Below are positions 1 to 7,369 of a stretch of 10,000 nucleotides of DNA, piece after piece (positions within the stretch are counted from its first letter, which is position 1; each line of letters opens with the position of its first letter). A program made the position numbers and the translations under genes. Under the pieces are notes generated by a model that worked only from the letters and a program-made list of their open reading frames with translations, had not been told where the DNA came from and did not search any database. The stretch spans positions 1,897,501 to 1,907,500 of the forward strand of contig CAUJGJ010000242.1 in assembly GCA_963170055.1 (NCBI GenBank). The letters run 5' to 3'. Origin of the DNA: Halisarca cf. caerulea (taxonomy: Eukaryota > Porifera > Demospongiae > Chondrillida > Halisarcidae).

Positions 1-111
1 TCAGTTAGTAGGTCTAGGTTATACCCTACATCTACGTGCTAACTATAACTTGCAGTCTTGGCATTAATCCAGGCGTCAGTGCATGAAGATGTAACAGCTG
101 TATCCTGCCTT

Positions 112-203
112 GGTGTACTACAGCAGCCATAAAGTGCTAATTAATTGACCGAGGGTGCAGCCCGAGGTCAATTAATTGGCATTTTATGCTGCTGTAGCAC
201 ACC
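112..203. repeat. Imperfect hairpin, about 38-bp arms
   Basis: Arms 112-150 and 166-203 are reverse complements with about three mismatches and one single-base gap. They share CTACAGCAGC and AATTAATTGACC. The 15-base loop contains GGGTGCAGCCC, which can itself pair. The structure resembles a small foldback or MITE and holds no coding frame. Confidence 0.8.
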
Positions 204-222
204 CTGGGCTACATACAACTAT

Positions 223-423
223 TATGTGTCATGGTGAAACAAAATACTGCAAAATGTGACAATTGACAGCTATTAATTAATGAGGCATGAATGGGTTTTG
301 GCTGGCAGGAGATTGACAAGACCCTTGACCTGGGCTACATCAGGGTAGCAGGGCTACATCGTGAATGTAAGCCCGCAGTACTCTTTGATCCACCCAATTT
401 TTGCCCCCGCACCATGACACATA
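223..423. repeat. MITE-like element with 14-bp perfect terminal inverted repeats
   Basis: TATGTGTCATGGTG at 223-236 recurs in reverse complement at 410-423, enclosing about 200 bp. The interior has two more copies of GGGCTACAT (one more lies just outside, at about 205-213) and a hairpin GGGCTACAT...ATGTAAGCCC at about 353-373. The size and ends suit a non-autonomous DNA transposon. I cannot define a clear target-site duplication. Confidence 0.55.
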
Positions 424-1110
424 TCTGTATAATGCATGCCATCTAGTGGTTTCAGGTGTATTTGAACAATTGCAATCCTGTGATAGGATGTTTCCAAGGA
501 ACATTCCACATACTACACTGCCCAGTGCTATATACCGATGATCGAAGTGTGGAATTCTCAGAAAAAGCTTTATAGCACATAATTGGCCATAAGGATGTTT
601 AGTCTCAATTTATTGTGGTCAGTACATATTATACATTCTACCTATTATATCTATTACAGTAGCTGTAGCTGTGGAAGTGGTCAGGTATATATGCCTGCAG
701 CCAAGAATGCCCTGTGCTGCAAGCACGTAATGTGTATTGAAATTAGAAGATATCACGATGCAAGAATTAGGCATTATAACATAATTATAGACTTCACTCA
801 TAAAATTAATATAATATTAAGTTCTTATTTATCTTCAAGAATGAAGACACAATCTAGAATGTTTTACGTATACATATGTTAATGGATACACCTATTATAT
901 GGTTCAGCTTTAAGCTTCGAATTCAGAAATATCGTAGATTATGAATCAAGTGACTAAAGAAACAATGATTGTACAACACCTATACTGGCAGGTATATATA
1001 CTTACCAAGTAAAATCAGAATCCACAACCTGTTTATATACATTTCTAGGTCTTGGAATATATTTCTGATCATTGGAAATAACTCTGATTTATGTTTTTTT
1101 TTCCTCTAAG
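424..1110. other. AT-rich stretch, nothing identified
   Basis: No convincing exon, repeat or RNA gene is seen here on either strand. Short open frames at 583-882 (plus) and 619-801 (minus) overlap each other, have no recognisable domain and contain low-complexity Tyr/Ile/His composition, so I treat them as chance. Confidence 0.5.
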
Positions 1111-1113
1111 AAA

Positions 1114-1350
1114 TCAAACTCCAGCATAAGAAGAAGATCCCCAACACTTTTGTAGCTGTACACTCTGTCTCCACTGTTCCACTGTCTGCAACTCTAGGAT
1201 GAGAAAGTCTCAAACTGGATTATCACTTATCCACTTAGAAGTGTGCACAATGCTATAGTGAGCAGCCATATACAGATTGTGGGGGCATAATATACTTAAA
1301 TTATCAGATTCCCTTTCACTGCTAGTATGTCCTATGGCTTTCACATATAA
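1114..1350 (-). pseudogene. Possible decayed coding segment, unidentified
   Basis: One minus-strand frame is open for 78 codons apart from a single TGA at 1210-1212. It has balanced, protein-like composition: SILCPHNLYMAAHYSIVHTS, KWISDNPV, then after the TGA DFLILELQTVEQWRQSV. The stop falls where NPV-x-DFL would read naturally with Trp (TGG). An alternative reading uses the acceptor-like TTTCTCATCCTAG at about 1199-1211 in another frame, giving a 3' exon ending VGDLLLMLEFDFLEEKKT. I recognise no family. It may be a gene remnant, a real 3' exon or chance. Confidence 0.25.
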
Positions 1351-1744
1351 TCATAAACAACTGAAATGTGCTTGTCTGATAGGGTGACTCACATAATATT
1401 ATGTGAAGGTGGTCTGGTACACATGCAAATTTGAAAGCATCACTAGGAGACATTTTCTCAATTATAAGGTATACATCAATATGTATATAGCTATAGCAGT
1501 AAAGACAATAAACACACATGCAATAGATGCACAAACACAGGTAGTGATAAATAAGCATTGTACTGTGGCAATCATGCGTGGTAAAAGGTACTGTAAGGAT
1601 ATAAAAGCTTACTGAAAGATCTGCTCCAGCTCTATGTGCTTCAGTTAAGTTCATTATTATTTCAACGTATAAAGGAAATCAATACAAAAAACCCTGAAAT
1701 TTCCTGAAATGAGGCAACCCAGGAAATGAGCAGAAAATTTACAT

Positions 1745-2100
1745 GTCACATTTCCTGTAAATTGAGGTGACATTTCAGTGATCAGAAAATGTGGAACGAG
1801 CTGCTATACTAATTACTAGTGTATTTCACACGTCTTGTAGTCAACCTAAATGTACAGGAAACTTCATACACCCTGTAAAAATCCTTATGGTCCAGTACAG
1901 TCCATACATCTTGTAACTAGTAAGGTACATTCCACATGTCCTGTAACTATCCTGACTATAATGATACTGTAACAGTATATATTATATCGTTTGCATGCAT
2001 GTGTCCTGTATATATTCAGGATCATTCATGCATATGCATAATAATATTATGCAGAAACCATCATGTACATGCATATATACAATATGTTTCCTGTAAAAGT
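1745..2100 (+). repeat. Recurrent degenerate motif CAYRTxTCCTGTA
   Basis: Variants of ACATxTCCTGTAA recur about seven times on the same strand: near 1748, 1830, 1866, 1903, 1933, 1997 and 2083, spaced roughly 30-85 bases. Between them the sequence is AT-rich with TGCATGCATA palindromes. This may be a decayed tandem repeat or a cluster of binding sites; no gene overlaps it convincingly. Confidence 0.4.
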
Positions 2101-2384
2101 AATATTAACACTACATGCATATGTATGCATATGGTCATGCACATGTCATGCATGCACTGTACATGCCACACTTCACTTTTATACTATATATTTGTGATAG
2201 TTGAATTTTGGTTATAATTATATAACATAGAAATTTTGTTAGAGTGATTTAAAATCATAACAGAATTTGCAAATTGAATTTTGAAGGTGTAATTATAATA
2301 TTATAATTGAATCACTAAAAGTTAATGAATGTCATTATATTATATATTCTGTTGTATTATATATACATGACCAAGCAATAACAT
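2101..2384. other. AT-rich spacer, nothing identified
   Basis: Strongly AT-rich sequence with short palindromes (for example TAATTATAATATTATAATTG near 2290). There is no gene, and the boundary with the following element is at TTAA 2385-2388. Confidence 0.5.
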
Positions 2385-3835
2385 TTAAAGGGCAACTGAA
2401 CCCAAAATATTGGATACCCATTTTATGTCAACAATAGATAATAGACACTTCTAAAATCTTAAAAATGGTATCAAGGCTTGCTTACGATCAACATTCAAGT
2501 TGTACGGTGACCACAAAGTCACACCTCCCAAGCACCATGTTCTTTTGCAGTCATGACGTCAAAAAATGTAGTTGGTAGGATTTTGCTGATCGTTTGTATG
2601 GCGTAGATACTACTGTAACAGTTCGAGCGAAGTTACAACAATGGAGAATTGCTCGAAGGAGCCGATTTGGAACAGCCGAAGACGACTAGCTCAGTACCAT
2701 GGTTTTAAGAAGCAATACAAACGTACCGCGATGTTTGTGCTGAAATAACTCGATCAGAAAAGCCTATGGTAGGCTATAACACCGTATCAACTTCGCTGAA
2801 TTAAGGCAAACTTGGTTTATACCAACCTAAAAGATCACAATCAAGTAAACATAGTTGTTCTTGATTGTACTATACCAAATGCAGCTTTGGGAGATGGGGA
2901 TAACAGGGCTTTTAGCACTTAGCGGCCTACAAAAATACATGTGCCAAAGGACACTGATTTGGCTACAAATAACCGAGCAGTTACTGTAGAAGCACAGAGC
3001 GTTCTGAACAGAGCTATCTAGCTCACACAGTCATACATTTACATGCCTAGTTATGCGGATTTTTTTTTATTCCTGTTGATCAACCATTGGTAGAGATTCA
3101 AGCACAGTTCCTAGAGGAAGGGGATAAGATATTACCCATAAAATGTTGTTTGAAGCTGTGGCATCTAGAAACAACGTTGACTCGATGGTTGCAACTGATT
3201 CTATCACTAAGCACCCGCTTAAAGTTGACTGCTACTGATCTCTTCTGGTAGTAATATCGTTTGACGCTCAAAACGGCAGAGAAAAGATAATCTGATCAGA
3301 GTAGCACCAGAGGCCGATTGAGGACCTCCGAAATGCCTCAGCGCAAGCATCCTTTCGTAAAAAGTGAAGCAAAGTGCTATAAGAAACAAAGTCGGTACGT
3401 TTGAGTCTCTTAAATGATAAATTTTGAGCTTCAAAGAGGCTACTTTCTCTTCAAATTGTCTTAACCCCCCACTGAGAGATGATGGAGGTTAACTCATGGA
3501 AATAATCTGTCTCTGTCGGTGCTGCAGGCAAAAAAGCAAAGGAAGACGGTATGATATTAGGTGAACGCCATACTTTCTCTATATATATGGTAGGTCACTA
3601 CCAACTACGTCACTTTGTGACGTCAAAGGAGTATCAATGAAAAAAACATGGTGCTCGAAAACGTGACGTCACAAGGCCCTTTTTGGGTGTTTGAGCTCAA
3701 ATAACTCCCAAACTAAGCAACATATGCAAGAATGACCAACGCTTGAGTTACTTTCAAGCCTGCCCCTACATTTTGAAAGCAACTATTGTAAAATGCAATA
3801 CAGGCATTAAAATACCTGGAAGTCAGAGTTTATAT
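2385..3835. mobile_element. Diverged long inverted-repeat DNA transposon (non-autonomous)
   Basis: The left end starts TTAA|AGGGCAACTGAACCC, reminiscent of TTAA-targeting elements of the Kolobok/T2 type. The arms are long and imperfectly complementary. CACCATGTT, TGACGTCA and GTAGTTGGTAG at 2533-2578 reappear reverse-complemented at 3598-3653. Further out, AAAATG...GGCTTG and CATTTTA...CAATAG at about 2432-2480 match the complement of about 3755-3797. The right end near 3835 abuts the microsatellite. The 1-kb core has only short frames (2641-2748, MENCSKEPIWNSRRRLAQYH; 3143-3238) with no recognised transposase. The TIR pairing is seen directly; the superfamily is inference. Confidence 0.5.
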
Positions 3836-3861
3836 ATAATATATATATTATTTATTATATA

Positions 3862-4351
<490 letters not shown>

Positions 4352-5600
4352 CATTGAATTGATTAGAATTGAATCAAACAGGTACTGTAACAACATAAGA
4401 CAAAGAACTAGTTGCTTAGTTTTCACTGCGGCCTATTTGAATGCTGAAGGCAATGGCGTTATTCACTGTTTGAGGTTGTAGGCAAAGGTCTGCTCTTCAT
4501 TTTGTTCTTTGTCCCAAATTCGTACGTTGTTCAATCGCATGCAGAGATACAATTAGTTATGTCTCAGTTGCACTGGAAAATATCTTAAGCCGGGTTTCAG
4601 GCATCCAAAGATGCTTACCTAACGGTGTTGCCATTGGAATACGACAAAGGCAGACAACTTAACGGTTTGGAGGTTCTTATGGTCAAAACTTCGCTTGTTC
4701 TGGGTCCTCCCTTGCTAGAATTGTCCACCGCCTTGGAAGAGGCATAGAAAATCACCGCGGAAGATGTTCCATTACCTGTTTGCCAGGCAGAAGAGTCTGC
4801 TGTTTATCTCTGGGGTATTCCTAATTTCTCTCAGTAGGTAGAAAGTATGTTTCAGATGTTGTAGAGTTTGAATTGAGTGCTAAAGATGAAAACAACATCT
4901 TCACAGATTGTCTTATGCAACAGACAAATGCAAGGGAGGTCCAAAGAATTCTTGTACTGTACGGTAACAGTAAAAGTCTCATACTGTCTCTTCTACAGCA
5001 TAGCAAAATACCAGACTAATAGTTTTGCAGCTGTCCAATTCTCAGTTGGATTTCATATACAGTACAGTGGAACCCCTCTATTCTCTACGCAGAAAGGATC
5101 ACTCCTAATTATAGTATTCCATAGTATATTGTATGGAAAGTCAACCTTAGATTAGGACTGAGGTATTGAAACAAACTATTTTGCTTTTGTCTTGTCCGGC
5201 GTATACAGTGTATATCCGAAAAACATGTAACTATGTACGTGCAACCCAACAGGTCGAGCATTATGGAATAATATTAATAATATTATCACACCTCACTATG
5301 ATACTAAATTTCCTGTAATATTATAATAATCACCATACAACATGAGTGACTGGTTTGAGGCTATTTGACACCTTTAATATCGGGACTCCTTGAATAGTTC
5401 TGTTATATATATAGTAGTTTAGTATATCTGCTATGGATACAATATTATTATATCGAATATATTATGTGAATGTTTGTGTAAGCATGTGTTGTGCATGTGT
5501 GTGGGAAAGAATGTGTGTGTATGGGCGCTAACAGGACCTGGTGTGCACTTGTGTGCATGTGTATATAATATGTATGAGTGCATGCTTGAGTGTATGCATA
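4352..5600. other. Intergenic region with possible decayed coding traces
   Basis: No intact gene is seen. Between about 4430 and 4960 the base composition is less AT-rich. The plus frame from 4601 (after acceptor-like GGGTTTCAG) runs 78 codons with one TAG at 4745-4747 and reads protein-like (LNGLEVLMVKTSLVLGPPLL, EDVPLPVCQAEESAVYLWGI), but no family is recognised. At 5062, TACAGTGGAACCCCTCTA resembles a pogo/Tc1 terminal repeat. AATAATATTAATAATATTAT near 5267 is a simple palindrome. 5465-5600 is imperfectly TG-rich. Confidence 0.3.
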
Positions 5601-5616
5601 TGTAGGACAAGGTGTG

Positions 5617-5999
5617 TTACTCGCGATGCTTCACGAAGTCTTTAATAAACAGCAAAATGTCATACAGTCTCCATATAGGCCTGAATGGAGGTCCAGGATC
5701 CCCACTTTTCCCACTATCAGTAGCTTTCTTACATTCCTTACAAAACTGGTCCTTAATATACGTCCACTTTTTCTTGCACTCATCAATGGTTATACCACAC
5801 TATGAAATGGAGGCATGGCAAAGTGTCAGGAAGGAATAGCAATTATAAAGTATGTAAAAAACCAGCTAGCTTTTGTAGCTACCTGTTTCCATGCGTTAGT
5901 CTTGGCTACAGTATCTTTACAAGAGGGGTCATCTTACTTCCACAGGCAAATTTAAAGAAATTCTCTGATAGAAACTATCACAAGCTCATCTATAACGAT
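5617..5999 (-). pseudogene. MADF (Myb/SANT-like) DNA-binding domain fragment, two exons
   Basis: Two matching exons encode a MADF domain, a trihelical DNA-binding fold of transcription factors that is also found in transposon-encoded proteins. The second exon (5799-5617, 60 codons plus TAA) reads CGITIDECKKKWTYIKDQF, then SGKSGDPGPPF and a WRLYDILLFIKDF strand typical of the family C-terminus. The first exon ends at 5883 with DPSCKDTVAKTNAWKQ, the familiar YKD...NAW segment, before donor CAG|GTAGCT. Both junctions are phase 0 (acceptor TTTCATAG). Upstream, the same frame gives DELVIVSIREF and CLWK, as expected for the MADF start, but TAA stops at 5952-5954 and 5934-5936 interrupt it. The protein also stops abruptly right after the domain. 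I read it as a decayed gene or transposon remnant. An unseen 5' exon that splices past the stops is the alternative. Confidence 0.6.
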
Positions 6000-6188
6000 T
6001 TCTATCTCTTTCAGTCAACAAAAGACTGCTGTTTCACACCAGTGGATCCGAAACCTTTTTCTGCCCTCAACAAGGAGTTTCTTTCCAATGTGAGAAAATG
6101 CAGAACAGTGGGAAAGTTAAATCATTTTAAACTCACGCAGCTGAGATGCGGTGCGGGAAGCAGCTGGACACAGCTAGCACGTATAGCG

Positions 6189-6563
6189 TTCACAATATGA
6201 CACATCACTTCCGTTTCCGCTTCCGCACATGAAACCGCAATATTGTGACCCGGGCTTTAATATGTTGGCGCAAAGTCACAAAAGTTGCCTTCTCTTCCCA
6301 TTCCGTTGATACGTGAAATTTGCAACGTCATTTAAAAGACACTCAATGATGCATTAAAAACACCCGTAAATTGATGACGGATAAAACAAGCACCGCCCAC
6401 AATCGGAACAAGCAACAGACGGTTATAAACACCCTGTGTATTACTTAAGTTCAATCTTACAAAATCATAACACACAAATTTTGTATGATAAACTCTCAGT
6501 ATTATCAATACAGTCTAATATAATACTATTTATTTTGATGAAGTAGTACATGAGGTAAGTCAC
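6189..6563. other. Spacer between MADF fragment and receptor 3' end
   Basis: No exon is recognised here. A perfect 9-bp inverted repeat TCACAATAT/ATATTGTGA (6190-6198 and 6240-6248) encloses 41 bases with TTCCGTTTCCGCTTCCGC, a triple TTCCGC-type repeat. The stretch 6120-6260 is the most GC- and CpG-rich part of this half of the window and could be the promoter side of the minus-strand MADF fragment; that is inference. Confidence 0.35.
6529..6534 (-). terminator. Polyadenylation signal AATAAA
   Basis: A canonical AATAAA on the minus strand lies about 30 nt after the TGA of the receptor gene, in an AT-rich stretch. It implies a very short 3' UTR and supports 6564 as the true end of the coding region. 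Confidence 0.6.
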
Positions 6564-6657
6564 TCATTTAATTGCAACTCCTTCATAAGCTGGGCTTGTT
6601 GTCATGGTAACATCAGTATAGCGAGATTCATCAACCTTTTCATAAATGGCATCCTCC
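6564..6657 (-). CDS. Exon: cytoplasmic tail with three tyrosine motifs, stop
   Basis: This is a 94-bp last exon. The acceptor CTGGCTTAG is followed by one base that completes a Lys codon with the upstream AA, then 30 codons and TGA (6564-6566). Tyrosines at exon residues 5, 13 and 24 lie in DAIYEKVDE, ESRYTDV and SPAYEGV, all Yxx[V]. ESRYTDV fits the ITIM consensus [SIVL]xYxx[IVL]. The second and third motifs are spaced YxxV-x7-YxxV, like an ITAM but with Val for Leu/Ile. Known from such tails: phosphorylation by Src-type kinases recruits SH2 proteins. Acidic residues flank the first Tyr. The reciprocal phase match, the protein-like sequence and a polyadenylation signal just beyond support the exon. 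The whole cytoplasmic tail is then about 47 residues. Confidence 0.7.
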
Positions 6658-6762
6658 CTAAGCCAGAATATAAAGGGATCACATTTCCTTTTAAAAACAT
6701 CAAGTACTAGGTTATTTTGTTTTATACATATTACTTGGAGACTTCAGCTGTGTATACATACG

Positions 6763-6842
<80 letters not shown>

Positions 6843-7313
6843 GTATGCATTGTACTACATCAATTTTGTGTGCCAAAGGCACAATATGCACTTAGAATGT
6901 GTGACTGACTTGTTTTCAGCTATAGGGCCTGTCTCAGTTAATTTCCATTTCCTCAGTTTGCAGACTCCACACACTATTCCTTGCACCAGCAATACAGCCA
7001 CCACACCAATAGCTATCCCTCCAAATAACACTCCCACAATCATGGCAGTGTTGTCATTTGCAGGTCTTGGAGTGTTCAACACGGCTAGATAATGAAGATC
7101 AAGAATGAAACAAACTCTAGTACTGTAGATGTATGTCCGCAATGACTTAAAGCAGGCCTATATGTTGACATATCAATTTTGGTCTTTATTGCTTTCAGTG
7201 TCTCCAGTTTTCTTCACATTCTCAGTTGAAACTTGAACTGAGAAAATACATGTGCGTACATGTTCCGTTGTATGCATGCACACCCACACACTCACATGCA
7301 TACAAACATGTAT

Positions 7314-7369
<56 letters not shown>

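Noticed and set aside
3219..3434. Minus-strand 71-codon frame inside the inverted-repeat element
   Set aside because: No recognisable transposase or DNA-binding motif, and not supported by the element's structure.
6015..6089. Plus-strand exon candidate with good acceptor (ATCTCTTTCAG) and donor (AAT|GTGAGA), phase 1 to phase 1
   Set aside because: Only 25 codons, no recognised domain, and no neighbouring plus-strand exon to join; kept as a note only.
5590..6200. Plus-strand open frames of 71-132 codons
   Set aside because: They lie opposite the MADF exons and upstream of them, show no domain, and look like shadows or chance.
6855..6909. Reading the membrane exon through to TAG at 6855 as the normal C-terminus
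   Set aside because: The extra residues (SVTHSKCILCLWHTKLM) do not look like a receptor tail, and a phase-matched splice to the tyrosine-motif exon explains the 3' end better; it remains possible as an intron-retained form.
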